In this document: one piece after another, positions 1-13,600 of the stretch | How the letters are laid out: every line of letters starts with the position of its first letter | Numbering within the stretch: position 1 is the first letter of the stretch | From: Daucus carota subsp. sativus | Lineage: Eukaryota > Streptophyta > Magnoliopsida > Apiales > Apiaceae | Length of the DNA: 64,000 bases | NCBI RefSeq assembly: GCF_001625215.2 | Contig: NC_030381.2 | Span: 45,382,689 to 45,446,688, forward strand | Direction of reading: 5' to 3' | Notes under the pieces: model-generated | What the model saw: only the letters and a program-made list of their open reading frames with translations | Told to the model about the DNA's origin: nothing | Database searches by the model: none | Translations under genes and position numbers: made by a program

Positions 1-3000
1 AACACCTAATATATATTTGCACTAGTGGTTTTTAAGAAATATGCAACAATATTTCACCAGTGCCAATACATCACAATCAATTCACAAATAAAACATCAAT
101 AAAGCATCAAGAAAAGATACCAATCAAATATTTCAAAGATGAATTAATCATGCTTCTATTATTCTATCAAAGTCAATCATGAAACAAATAAGCATATAAT
201 TGTCATGGATCACAATCTAACTAAGATAAAATAATAATTACCTACGCAATATCATATAATTATCAGATCAGCATATAACAACTAAAATTATGACAATCAT
301 ACAAAGATATTCGCAGGCCCGAGGGAAAGTTGAAGAAAAAATTCACAAGTCCTATACATGTAAGCATTGGGTACAAGTAAACTCACACAACTCCTCGCAG
401 AACATATTAACAATTAATATTAGTGATCTACATATAAGCATGCAAAATATCACTAACACTAAAAGTATCACAACTATATGCAGTTAGACATGAAATAAGA
501 TATCAATTAATAAATCATCAAATACCCAACACAAATAGTTATGCTTCAAATATATACACTAATATAAATGGATTCAGCCTAGAGAGAATCTAAGTAACTC
601 CACAAATACTAGTATATCATGACTAAATTCTAACTAGATTCTAACCACATACCAATTACTGATACAAGTCACAAGTCTAGATAACAAATAAGTCATGCTT
701 CAGATTTTATACCTATAAAAATGAATTCAACCTAGAAAATAATCCTAAGTATGTTCACAAATACAGATATATCACGACTAGATTATGACAAAGTTCTCTA
801 CTAGATACCAATTGTTGAAGAGGTATAGATCAAGAAAAATAACATAATTAAGTCATGCTTCATGTCATCCCTAATTATTTAAATCATGAACAAATAAGTC
901 ACTTAATTGTCATGCAACACAATTTAAATAATTGAAATAACAAACACTCATGCTAAAACATATAATCACCATCTAAGCATATAACATATTATCATGGCAA
1001 TCATATATAATGGCAAAAAGCACGAGGTACTGGATTTTAAATAAATTCACAAGTCCTATGTATAGACAATTTAATACTCATGAATTCATTTAAGAAATAC
1101 AATAGACATGCTCATGAAAGAAGTAATACCTTATAGAAAATATAGTATGTGATCTACTTGCAGTTAAGTAAAGTGATAAGTTGAATACCTCTGAGACTTG
1201 ACATTTCAGTTGATGTACCTTTCTTGTACTGATCAAGTCCAGTGGTTGTTGGCATAAGTCTTGACATGTCTAGAATCTTCCAAAATGCACATATTCAAAA
1301 GATCCTTGACTTCCTTTTATTGCCATCATTTTCTAGACTAGCTAGTAGACCATAAAGAATTGCAACTTTCCAACAAACTCATCATATCACTAATCTGCAT
1401 TCACTTAGCAATTATCTTGCACAAGTGACGTTAGTCCACATATAATATAACCATGGTATCACAGCACATATAATTATATTGTGTGTGCCTTGTATCATGA
1501 GAGGTAATAATTTGGATACCAAATATGACTCTAGCAAACAGATGTTAAAATAATATGCTAGTCAGAAGTCATACCTTGTCCGTGACGATTATCAGGTGTT
1601 GGATAGCAACTCATAGAGAGCTGGTGAAGAAAGAGAATACAAATTCCGTTGGATCTGCAACTGCAAAGTCCTTGAAATGTTGTATGAAGCTTCATCTTCT
1701 AGCTCACTGTGATATCCTGAACCCGAGTCTCGTCAATGGTGCTTTAGTTCAATCATGAAGGTCGTTGAGTTCCCTAAGATGTAGAGTTCTGAACTTGAAG
1801 ATTCTATTTCCATCATCTTCATAACCTTCTCCTTTGTAATAACTCTAAGCAACCAAATTGGCTTGTCCCTCGTAACAGAGCCAAAAACATCCAGTTGGAA
1901 TCTAAATACCCGACAAGTACTAGGTATAGAATTGTCTTTTAGGTCAAGGTATCAGAATCCGCACAATCTGCTTTCAAACTGATTGAGATCATCTTGCTGT
2001 GCAATCATTCAATCTGGATCCCTTTAAGAGCTTCTGAATCTTCCCCAAGTTTCACTTCAGATTGAAACTCAAAGAAATAATATCCTTTCACAATAGCTCT
2101 CCCAGTCTTCACTTCACCATTAGGAACATATAAGAACTAGAACCCGAGAATGATATTGACTTCAAACCCTTTGTCTAAGCAGATACGTTCTTCATATGTC
2201 CTGTTCATCTTCAATGTGGTGTTGAGTTTGACTAGTGGATCCACCAAATGCTCCCCCTAAGCTATTGCTGGGATCTCCTGAATAATCCTTATCCTTGCAA
2301 AGAGATTCTGCTTGGTGAATCATTATTAAACCAATACAATCACCTTTAACAGCTTGGAGCAAAGTGTCGTTCAATGTCCCGTCTAAACTTACAATCACCT
2401 TCTATTGATCAATCACACTCACCCTGTAGACTGTAGACTCCATTGAGTAGCCGAGGAAAATATTATTTGAGCTTCAAATGCAAGACTTGCAAAGAGGCAT
2501 TTTCCACCAAACACATACCAAGAGTTTGTGTTTGCTCCTGATTGGCCACTGGAAAGAATGGTGTCTTTCTGGATTTATCAATGATCAGGGTTCATCTTGA
2601 TCAACCTTCATTTGTGACGTCTTGTCCTTCGAACACATATGAACAACACGAAAGAATCTAGAGTAGTCAATGATCATCGCAAAAAGATATCTGGCTTTGT
2701 TTGCAGACATGACATTAGCTGATCCGTAGAAATCCATACGTATCATCTGAAGCGGCTCAGTAATGTTGATCATATCTTTGCTTCTGTGCGATGCTCCTTC
2801 GACTTCCCTATTTTGACATAACTCATATTCTTCATCCAATAATGAATTCCAGATGAGGTAGTCCTCTCACCAATTCTCTTCTTACGAATAGAAAGAGCTT
2901 CTTGTTTTGACATACAAGTGCGAGAGCTTCAGGTGCCATAGCTAATACTCATCCGATGAAGCTTCACTATCGAAACAGCTCACTCCATCTTCAGTTGAAG

Positions 3001-6000
3001 TTCCATATTAGCTACGAGCAAAATTCACATCTTTCCTGATTTGAGATAAAGCACTATTCCATGAACTGACATAATGTCCTTTGTCAGAGAACAGTCTGAT
3101 ACTCAGAATTTGTGTGCTTTGACTCTTTGCAAGAAAGATATGCTTCCATGATGACATTCCATAAAACAGGCATGTCCCGTAAGAGAATCTTCGTTGTCAT
3201 CTTCCAAAGATTATTGACGGAACTGCTCACACGATCACATTTGCTAACAGGGTACTTTTGGTAAATATATGATTTCAGCTACTCAGCAAACAGAGTGAAC
3301 CAAAAATCATATGGAACATATGTAACCTGCAATCACAAATGGAAAGAGTTCTATGGTCCCCAATCATAACTGGGTCCGGATGGATTAGAGATTTTTCTTT
3401 AACAGTGGTAACAACAGAAGCAACCTTAACATGCTAATTCTTATCTAGACATTGCCCTAATGTGATTCTCAAACATGCTTTTCTAAAATCAATGCAAGTA
3501 CAAAGACATGCATTCATGATATGAAAATAAGCAGACATGATGTTGAATACACATGACAAATAATCAAAGATAAGACAAGAGCAAGATAGGCAGTTATGCA
3601 ATTCAGAAGATTCAGTACTCTCTACTTAAACCAATTAACACAAGTGTAACAGGTATAAAGCAGAATTACAGATATTCAATAATCTCCTAAAAGCATAATG
3701 ATCATAGACAAATTAATAATCACATTATCAATTCATACTAATCTCACTCTATTGTTATATGGCATTATACTATCTCTATTACCTAAGTCAGTTTTAGATC
3801 TAACATGAAGTTCGAAAAGTTCTACTGACACAAGGTAGACAGTCCATCATAGAACAAAATAAAATCCTTAACAAACAATTCAGATAAATAAGCAAATCTA
3901 GTTGTACTAGGGAATCTGAAAGTAAGTGTTTTAACAAAGTTATATATGCTAGGATCATAACCCCTAAAACTAAGAGTCGTGTTCCAAAGGAAAGCTTCTA
4001 ATCTCACCATTGCAAATAATCAAATCCTATATATTCATACACATGTTAAGAATCTGCTAAAGACACATGCACAAGATTATCATCAATCCTAGTTACCAGA
4101 ACAGTGATCTAGCATACTAGTTCAACATTATCTATTGTGATGCTATCATGCTTGTGCTTGTGTGTTAAACAATTCTACTCAGAGATTTATAACATGCTTT
4201 GAATATAAAGAAATATGTAATGCATAGTTAGAAAGAATTCGTACATGAGATGTGCGAGTTGAGTCATCTTCAGAGAATGCTAGGATAGCCAGATAACCAT
4301 AATCATCCTTCTCATCAGCAACTGATCCAGCTCACACCTTTCCTAAAATAGCATAAGAACTTGTTGTGATGTTTCTTTCAAAACATCCACTTGAATTTCA
4401 GACAAGCCCTATCATCCTTGTTTGTCGAGACTTCAATATATATAGCAACCCTTCTTTGCTAAAGATACCAAACAATATTGTGTGTACTGACCAACTCAGT
4501 TTTCAAACAACCTGTCGAACTGAACCCCGAAGAGTCTCCACTTGAAACCAATGGATTCCATCTGAATCTGACATGACTAAACCTCTCAGACAGTGTTATG
4601 CTAATCCTTGAAGTTCTGTCCTCACATTCTTCAAAAGTGTTAACTTTCGTCGACTTGAGCTTCCTCAAATTCAGCAGTTACAAACTCTTCTGTTCAATCC
4701 TAAGGTTCTGACATAAATGCACGAAACTGATTTGGTGCGGTAGTAACTCGATAACTATATCCTTAAACCTCCACAGTTCTCTGTCTTTGATCTCAGCTGA
4801 TTTCAGATAGATTTAGCATTGGTACAATTCACTGAGTGATTGTATATCCCTGAATCACTGAGTTAGATTGAAATCCCTTGAAGATTCTTCTGCAAAAACT
4901 TCTCTTTTCGTACTACTAGTGGTGCCATTCAAAGTTGACATTCCGAGCCCTGGAAAGATGCTTCATTGTAGATGTAGCAAATTCCCATCCTGATCTGGTG
5001 ATCTGATAATCAAGTCGGAGTAATTACTCAAATCAAGGCCTGAAGTACCTTCTTCAAAATCCACTTTTAGTAGTACCAAATTAGTCTTCAATAGAATCTT
5101 CTTCGAATCACAATCAGCTTTGTCGAACATAGAAAACTGCTTCTAATAATCCTTTGAGAAATCAATTGGATTGGGTCATCAATGTACTTCCATTACCGGT
5201 TCTGAGAATCTGGTATTTGAAAGTCCGATGTTTGTCTTGTAATCTGTCAGCCTGATCTGTCTCAACTAAATGTCAATTTGATTTGTTTTGGAGTAGAATA
5301 ATTAAAAAGGTTACGGGACACTTGATTATTTAAACTAAGTTTAAATTATAAAGAAAATAAATTTAAAAATAAGTTTTAAAAGATGAAATAAAATAAAGTA
5401 TAAAATAAACTTAGTTAAATCTATAAAGTAAATTTAATTATATTTAAAAAATAAATTCAAATAAATTCATAATAAACTGAATAAGTTTAGAACAAATTTA
5501 TTTCAAATTCATTTAGTAAATATATTAAAATTTATTAGATAAATTTAATTTTTGAAAATATTTAAGTGTCTCGTCTCCAATTAAATCATAGCTTCCAGAA
5601 CAAACGAAATTGAACCCTTGAACTTGAACTTATATCCATAATCAGTTAAATCCTCTTAAATTTATATTCTAGATTTTAACTTAAATTTAAATCATAAACT
5701 ATACAAATTTAAATACTAAATTTATAAAATTTATGATAAACTTAATAAAGTCTAAGAGTAAACTTTACAAGTCTAAAATAAATTTAAACAAATTTATTAA
5801 ATGAATTTGGTAAAGTTTATAAAGTAAATTTAATTAAGTTTATAATATAAATTTAATTAATTCATAATAAACTCAATTAATAAGTTTAAAATAAATTAAG
5901 TCAAATTTATAAAATAAACTTATTAAAATTTAAAGTATAAATTTATAAGTCTCAGTCCAAAGTTCAGTATCCGACGGATAATCCTTGCTTAGGCCTACGG

Positions 6001-6125
6001 ACAAATTCAGCAACACAAACCGGAAGAACATTTCCCCTAATCAAATATCAAAAGCTAGGTTCTTGATTTTCCGTACGATAAGGATCCTGATTTGTATATC
6101 AATCAACCTGCGCTCTGATGCCAAT
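1..6125 (-). mobile_element. Internal region of a decayed Ty1/Copia retrotransposon
   Basis: This is the body of an LTR retrotransposon read on the minus strand. Just inside the LTR, at 6112-6124, the minus strand reads TTGGCATCAGAGC, which nearly matches the primer-binding site complementary to initiator tRNA-Met used by plant Copia elements. At 2585-2839 a short minus-strand frame resembles the start of the Copia integrase core (ITEPLQMIRMDFYG, then FAMIIDYSRF). Its place about 3.3 kb after the primer site fits a Copia order of gag, protease and integrase, with reverse transcriptase expected below 2.5 kb. No long open frame survives, so the element is dead. The other LTR lies to the left of the window. 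The stretch at 5290-5960 is very AT-rich with no coding signal. I found no host gene here. Confidence 0.7.
2585..2839 (-). pseudogene. Relic of Copia integrase
   Basis: An 84-codon minus-strand frame resembles the GAG-pre-integrase to integrase-core junction of Ty1/Copia polyproteins. The recognisable block is ITEPLQMIRMDFYG followed by a variable segment and then IIDYSRF. Functional copies usually read close to PL-x-x-I/L-H-M-D-L-F-G and then IVDDYSRF, so the first catalytic Asp region is kept but one Asp of the DDYSR block is gone. No long in-frame extension exists on either side. This is inferred from similarity remembered for the family. Confidence 0.6.
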
Positions 6126-8384
6126 TGTTAGGTCCAAAGTATCGTAGAAGGGGGGGTTGAATACGATACTCACTACAATTTAAAATTCTTTCGAATCTTG
6201 CGGATAAATAAATTGCAGTCCTGTAATGGGTTTCGTGTTCCGGATATTTATAGGGTTGGTTTCTGAGGATATGAAAATATTAAACCAACACACAATATTT
6301 TCCAAGGTATATCTGTATATTGATAAATACCTCGAAGGTGCTATAAATCCAAACCCGAAGGTTGGCTACAATGGCTACTACTACTTACACTCACAAACCC
6401 TAGCTTCTAAATATATATATAATACAAAACTAAGCTAGAGTTTATTTGTGTGTAGTAGTGTGCAAGGCACAAAGCCATTCCACCATAAAGGTGGTGGAGA
6501 GTGTTACAAATTATGAACCCACATCTCATGTATTTATAGGCTTCTCACTTAACTAACCCTAGTTAACGAGTTCGTCCTGGACGACTTGAGTTCGTCCTGG
6601 ACGGATTCGATTTATAAAAATAAATCTAACTCCAGAATGTACAAAGAGGTGGCGCCACTTTCATATACATATATATATATATGAAAGTTGCGCCCCAAAT
6701 GTATACATATGCTACTGTGGTCAAACTTGGCGCCATGGTCAAAGTTGGCGCCAGTACAGTGTGTCCCTGTGAGGTGTTCTTGGAAGAATTCCAAGTTGTA
6801 ATGGTTGGCCCAAGGGAGATGAGTAGAGGCGCAACATTTGACCGGGTCAAATGTTGCGCTTCTTCATTGTTGTTCTTCCACAGTGGATGAGTAAGGGACT
6901 TAGAAAAATCCAAGCAACTTGCGCCATGACCTAGGAGGGTCAAACATGGCGCCAGTCAAACCTTGCGCCACATACAGTTGGTCCTCTCAGAGTGTAACCA
7001 CTTAGAAACAAATCCATCATGTTGAACTTGCGCTATACAGTGATCAATTCCCCTGTTGTCTCTCCTTCAGGGACGTTGCATGGCTTCAGTGTACGCAGGA
7101 GCTTAAAGAGAGTGAAAGCTCCATGGACACATGCAAACCCTAGGGTGCCCTTGACACCTGACATCATCACATGCATGCATAATATATATAATATAATATA
7201 TTATGTTGTTATTATATTAATAAATAAAAGTATATATAAATATATACACACATATATATATTATTTATATGAACATATAATAATATATGTACATATATTT
7301 AAATATATTCTCATATATTTAAATATATATAATATATAATTATATGTAAATACAAATGTAAATATATATATAAATATATATAGAGATATATATAGTTATT
7401 TATAAATATAAATATAAACATAAATATATATAAAGAAAAGTATATATAAATATATACATATATATAATATTTATATAAACATATAGTAACATATATATAC
7501 ACATATATTTAAATATATTCTCATATATTTAAATATATATAATATACATATAACTATGTGTAAATATAAATATAAATATATATATAAAGATATATATAAC
7601 TATCTCTAAATATACATATATTTATGCACATAATATAATATATATATACACTTAATTATATAATTGCTTATGTAAAATATAAATACATATATTATATACA
7701 TATATATTTATTTAAATATACATACATATAAATATACATATACATATGTTTAAAAACATATATACATATATATTATATATATTATATTTAATTAAATATA
7801 CATATATACATATATATAAATATATTTGTACATATACAAATATATAAGTGCACACATATAAAAGATAGGTCACTTTGGCATAGCTTGCAGAGGCTAGGCA
7901 TTTGGCTTGGCTTGGCTTGACATGATATGACTGGATCAATTCTTCGATCGATAAATACTTGCAAAGCTCCGTACGTGCTGACGCTTAGTGCACTGGTCTG
8001 GTTCACAAGCGACTAACACTGAAGTTAAACATTGTACCGTCTTTGTCAGCAAACATTGATCAGTCGGTTCCGGGTTAGTTTATGCTTCAGTTTGTTGATT
8101 ATAAATAACCAACCAAGATATATAAAAATATCTTGCTTCAGGGGTTGCACTGAAATCTTTCGAGTACTTGGACAACATCTTCATTGCTTCCACAATCTTG
8201 AATACTTCAATCTTTATTCTTCACTGAGGCATGAACATATTAATGAACTTCTTCCAGTGAACTTATTCCTTCAAGACTGTAGATGACTTCTTCAACCTTT
8301 GTCTTCGTATCTTCCGATTCCGGTGCAGGCGTAGTGTTATTTACTTGTCCTGTTCTATTGTTGAGTTATCATCCCTATGTAACA
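6126..8384 (-). repeat. 5' LTR of the Copia element (right boundary inferred)
   Basis: The LTR begins on the plus strand with TGTTAGG directly beside the primer-binding site. A matching inverted end, TAACA, is found at 8380-8384, which would give an LTR of about 2.26 kb. The 5 bp after it (GATAG) would be the target duplication, but the partner copy is outside the window, so this edge is a guess. The G-run and GTTGAATAC near 6150 are typical of the LTR 3' end in SIRE-like plant Copia families, from memory. The middle (about 7180-7860) is an extremely AT-rich block containing an internal duplication. Confidence 0.5.
7227..7625. repeat. AT-rich tandem duplication, about 210-bp period, two copies
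   Basis: A block starting AAAGTATATATAAATATATA at 7227 recurs at 7437 with many small differences. Both copies share the internal order ACATATATTTAAATATATTC, CATATATTTAAATATATATA and a TATGTRAATA-type tail. The short Tyr/Ile-rich frames over it are products of TA-rich sequence and not genes. Confidence 0.65.
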
Positions 8385-10618
8385 GATAGGGTTGTCTTTA
8401 CATTTAGACTTACAGGATTTTGTTCCTGGTATTTGGTCGAAAATTTTCTGTTATAATATTCTTTTATTAAATCTATAAGTATGATATTTTCATACTCAAA
8501 AAGGAGAGATGATTATGAAATATAAATTTCAATGAATCGATATATATTTTATGATGATGGAATTCTAATACTAATATAACATAAGAATTGCATAATTCTT
8601 AGCCATATAGGTTGAAGATGATTTTAGACCGACTTAACTTAATGATATCTAGATGTGCCTATAATTAGGCATGCTTGGCAAATCAAATAAATGCTTATTT
8701 TAGCACTTTAAATTATTTGTGCTCCTTACGCGCTGTTTGACAAAATAAGCAGAATTATTTTTTTTTTTGATTTTCTGAAGCCACAAGTTGAAAGTCAGAA
8801 GTGCTAGTTTCTTTTTGGACGTTTTAATTGATTTACAATTTATATGAAATTATTAAATTAAAATGTGTAATAAATTTATTTACAAAAAGTTTCTTATATT
8901 TTAATAAATTATTTTAATTTATTAATATAAATTATCAAACACTCAATTGACTTATTAAGTTATTCAGAAATATTTAATGACTTATAGATCAAATTAACTG
9001 ATCACTTATTCTTTTTATATATATATTTAAAATAATAAAACATTTTTTTAAGTTAAACCAAAAGAGCCTTTTTTTTTGTCATAAGACTCACGTCATTGAA
9101 TTGTATTGAAATATAATATCGAAGGAATCAGAGAGTTTCTTTCCTACCTAAAATTTTTTTATCTAACCAAAGGACATGTCGAGAAACCCTAGAAAAATAG
9201 ATAAAATTTTGATGTAAAAAAAAAACACTCGAATGGAAAACAAAATCCGCGGAACTAAGAAGAAATGAAAACTTTCATTTAAAAAAGACTACCGACTAAC
9301 GAAAGGTCATGCAGAGATGGCCCCGAAAATTTAGCCAACAAAACTTTAATGATTGGAAAGAAAATCCGGATGAAAGACAAAAATCCGCGGAAAGGAAGAT
9401 ATTAAAGAGGGAGAGAAAAAAAAAGGGGAAAGAAAGAAAGAATCAAACACAAATGATTATGCCAGACACAGGAAACAAAGTCATCAAAAATGATATAATT
9501 GTTAATAAACGACAAAAAAAATCGTAATACACGATCAAAAAACCATCAACTATGGCTCTCTCTCGAAAGGAGCACAATAATAAAATCAAAGAAACAACAA
9601 GTCTTATAAATCTAGTTATAAAACGAATCATAAAAATCAAAAAATAAATATATAACCAATTACGAATGACATATAAGACAAATATATTTAAAACCACTAA
9701 AACAAAAGATTTCGAACTCATACCATTGTCGTGGGATCAATTCACACGATCCCTACCTTATCGAATATAAATATATGTAATCACTGTTATGGCTAAGATT
9801 GAATCGCAATTGCTTAACTCCTCACTGACTCATATCAATTGATTTATCACCAAATCAAAATCTTTAAAATCGAACAGATCTAAAATCTTGGAACAGATCC
9901 GATAGTGATTATTATTGAGAAAACGAGTACAAATCAACATAAATAAACTAATTCGGAACTTTTGAGCGGTGAAAATCGATAAAGTCTATGACGGCAGCTA
10001 ACCAAACGAGCCCTTATTCTGCCCTGCACGCAATTAATTTTCAATGTACCCCCTCACTGTTATAAGAAAATATCATAATGATCTTATGAAAACTAAAAAT
10101 AATACTAAATGATAAATGTAAAATAAAACTATTATAATTTCAGGAAATCATTTTAATTTGACTTTAAATTCAAATTTTACATCCAAATTAAAGGGCATCC
10201 ATAATTTTGTGGATTTGATAATTGGGCCATTTTGTTTTAGAGAATCGACTCCTGCTTCCGGTTTCTGTTTTTTTTGACCCGTTGGTGTAAAGAAGTAGAA
10301 GTACTTTTAAAAAGTTAAGAATGCTAAATTCTCTCTCAAAATTTTTATTTTTTTCCAAACAATTTATTAGCTTATTCACTTCTCCATTTATTTACATTAA
10401 ACAAAAATTTATTTTTTCTAAACTTGTCCAAACCATCCCATTGTCATAATGTCGTTTGTCACTTCTCTTTGCTCCAACCAGAATTCCCCCACGTTTTATA
10501 TCCATCAACTCATTCTTTTTTCCCTCCAGCGTCCCCACAAACATCATTTCTCCATCAATACTCTCTCCTTTCCCTCCCTCCTTTCTCCACTTTCTCTTCT
10601 CTCTCACTCCGCACAGAA
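8385..10618. other. Intergenic, AT-rich, no gene seen
   Basis: Between the Copia LTR and the amidohydrolase start I see no convincing coding frame, RNA gene or transposon terminus. A T-run lies at 8758-8768 and an A/G-rich purine stretch at 9400-9440. Around 10485-10618, just before the start codon, the plus strand becomes strongly C/T-rich (runs of CTCTCC and CCCTCC). That is common in plant 5' untranslated leaders, so transcription of ILL6 probably starts near here. Confidence 0.5.
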
Positions 10619-13600
10619 ATGAATTTCATCTCCCCCATCTCTCCCAATCTCTCCCAATCTCTCCTCACCACCACACTCCACATACTCACCTCTCTCCTCC
10701 TAGTCTCATCCTCCACCACCTTTAAATCCGATCACGACCTCTCCTACATAGAGTCCTCAGCCTTCTCCAAGCCCGACAAGAATCTCTCCGCGACTATTTC
10801 GTGTGTCCCGATAATACCGCCCCCGAAGATCAACTCGGACTGCGAGACATGGAGCCCGGAGTGCTCGAAACAAGTGATGGAGATGGCGAAAAAACCGGAG
10901 TTCGTAGAGTGGATAACGAAGATCAGGAGACAGATACATGAGAACCCGGAGCTCGCTTTCGAGGAGCATCAAACGAGTCAACTCGTGAGAGACGAGCTGG
11001 TGAAACTCGGAATCGGCTTCCGATTTCCTCTGGCTATTACCGGGATTCGTGCCACTATTGGGACTGGCGCGCCTCCTTACGTGGCGCTTCGAGCTGATAT
11101 GGACGCTCTCCCCATCCAGGTTTTTCATTATACTTATTCCGCTTCGATTCGAGAGTTCAAATTTCAGTGAAGTCCATGGTTAATTTTAGTAGACATGAAT
11201 AAGGAAATTTTCTTATATTCCTATGTTACGAAGGACGAATATCGGTTAAAAATATACACATGCATGTGAGATGTGTGAGTACACCGGAAAAGGTTATTAG
11301 AGATATAAAATTGGGTAGATAAAGGAATATAAAATGATATGTATTATATTTTTTTTATATATTTTTGTTGTTATATATATTTAAGTAACAAATATACTTA
11401 GGTTAATCTAATAATTATTTACCTGCGAGATTTATGACTAGAAAACGGTGAATACCCGTGAGTCGTGACAAGTCTTTCACAGTACTCCCTCCGTCCCCCT
11501 CAATTGTTTACATTGGAGGGGGACACGGACACCAAAACAATGTATAAAAAATGAGTAAAATTAGATTAAAAGTGGGTAAAATGGTGGGATCTATCAATAT
11601 TTAATAATAAATTTGAAATAGTGCAGGAAAGTAGCGGGTGTAATAATAGTTTTTATTGTTAAATATGAAATAGTAGGGGAAGATAGTGGGTGTAATGATT
11701 GAAAAAACTTACTATTTATAAAAACGTAAAGAAATGAGAGGGAGATCCAAAAATAGTAACCGTAAAGAAATGAGAGGGACAGAGAGAGTACTTGATAATG
11801 ACGCGATATTGGGAGTACTTGATAATGACGTGATATTATTAAATAAATATTATTTTTATAATGTTTAGATATTTTATTTTCATGCAGTGCACGTATTTAA
11901 AGTTTTGTTAAAGAGTACAGTATTATATTATGATAGATGCTGTCCGTATTGGACTTGTTGACCAATAATGCACCAAGTATTAAACACGTGCGTGAAAGTG
12001 AAAAGCTTGTACAACTGCTCAGAAGTACTGGTAGTAATCTAAAGTTTGTGCTTATAGTGACGTGGATATTACTCTATTTGTTATTTTTATTTAATAACTC
12101 GGTCTCCATCTCGATTATTTATTTATCACCTTTTTGCATTATTCAATACTGTACATATTTTAAGGTGAATATCTAAACATAGTTTTATAATTTGTAAAAA
12201 CATTAAAATTCGTGTCGATACTCCGTTGCCCAAAATGGATGGGTGTCAAGCCCCGTTCCTAAGCTAGGGAAAATGGAGTATATATGTGTACTCTCTCTCC
12301 CTCTCATTTCTTTATCGTTATTATTTTGGGATGTCCCTCTCATTTCTTTATGTTACTATAAATAGTAAGTTTTTCCCATCATTACACCCATTATCTTCCT
12401 CTACTATCTCATATTTAACAACAAAAACTACTATTACACCCACTACTTTCCAAATTTGGATCAGTTGGTGATCCAAATTTGGATTTTTGGATCACAACCG
12501 CTGGAGATGGCCTAAGTCCCACTACTTTACCCACTTTTCATCTAATTTTACTCATTTTTCATACATTGTCTTGGTTTCCGTGTCCCCCTCCAATGTAAAG
12601 TGTAAACAATTGAGGAGGACGGAGTGAGTATCATTGATGTTATATTGAGATCAAAAATCTTTAACTAATATATTAATTTGTTATAAATTATTAATTAATC
12701 AAATATATGGAATCGGCAGAACTGCAAAAGGCGATACTCCCATATCAGAACTGCAATTGCGTAACTAGTAGTAGTTGATACATTAGTTTGAGAAATTAGC
12801 GTAAAACTCGGAGGACCATTTATTAGAGATAATATGATGCGAAAGAGAGTAGTTGGGAGGCTGAAAATAGATGTAAACATGTGATACACAATATATGAAT
12901 GAACTTGGTAAAGTAGATTAAGATGGGAAATATTCAAGTGGACCATTGTATTATAAGAACCGTGTTCGTTTTATAGCGTAACAGACCAACCAATCTAACT
13001 GCCTTCCGTCGTCTAACGTTTTACTCGCATTTATTTGCACTAGGACCACCTTCCATCTCGAAGATTCAACAACGTTTGACAGTCGTCGAGTTTTTGGATG
13101 AGTAGCGTATGGTGCTTAGGAACATTAAGTGTCACTCGCGAGTATGCTTATCATTCGTTCACCTCAGTCGGTGCTGCCGACTAATCAATTGTCGATGCAG
13201 TTAATAAATTTATATCTGCGGTATTTGTATTTTATGTGTTCTAACGGTTTTTTTAAAAATTTCATAGTATTGGGAGGGGGAGGGATGAGAACTCATGAGA
13301 ATCATATGTATTCTATTTTGTGATTTCGATTTATTTAATAAAAAGTTTAGATAAAATACGAGTTCATTTGGATTTTATATTGAGAATTTTCAATATACAC
13401 ACGGAAAAATCCAGATTTTTATTGGCCATGCGGGCTTTAGTCCCGATCTAGTTAGGGTTCTGCAGTGAATATTTACATGAAAAAAAATGTCAATATCCCA
13501 AATCTTAAGTCCTAACTGAGCTTGTAAGGAAAACGGATATACATTCAGAAAACTCTTAACTGGACCACATTATATTAAGTCACAATTATATACATGCAAG

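Noticed and set aside
7019-8006. Several 60-106-codon frames on both strands
   Set aside because: They are Tyr/Ile-rich products of the TA-rich LTR block, with no domain and overlapping frames on both strands.
9309-9721. Lysine-rich plus-strand frame and hydrophobic minus-strand frame
   Set aside because: They arise from a purine-rich tract. There is no homology, no splice context, and the two frames mirror each other.
10757-11128. 123-codon minus-strand frame
   Set aside because: It is antisense to the real ILL6 exon 1, which has clear family motifs.
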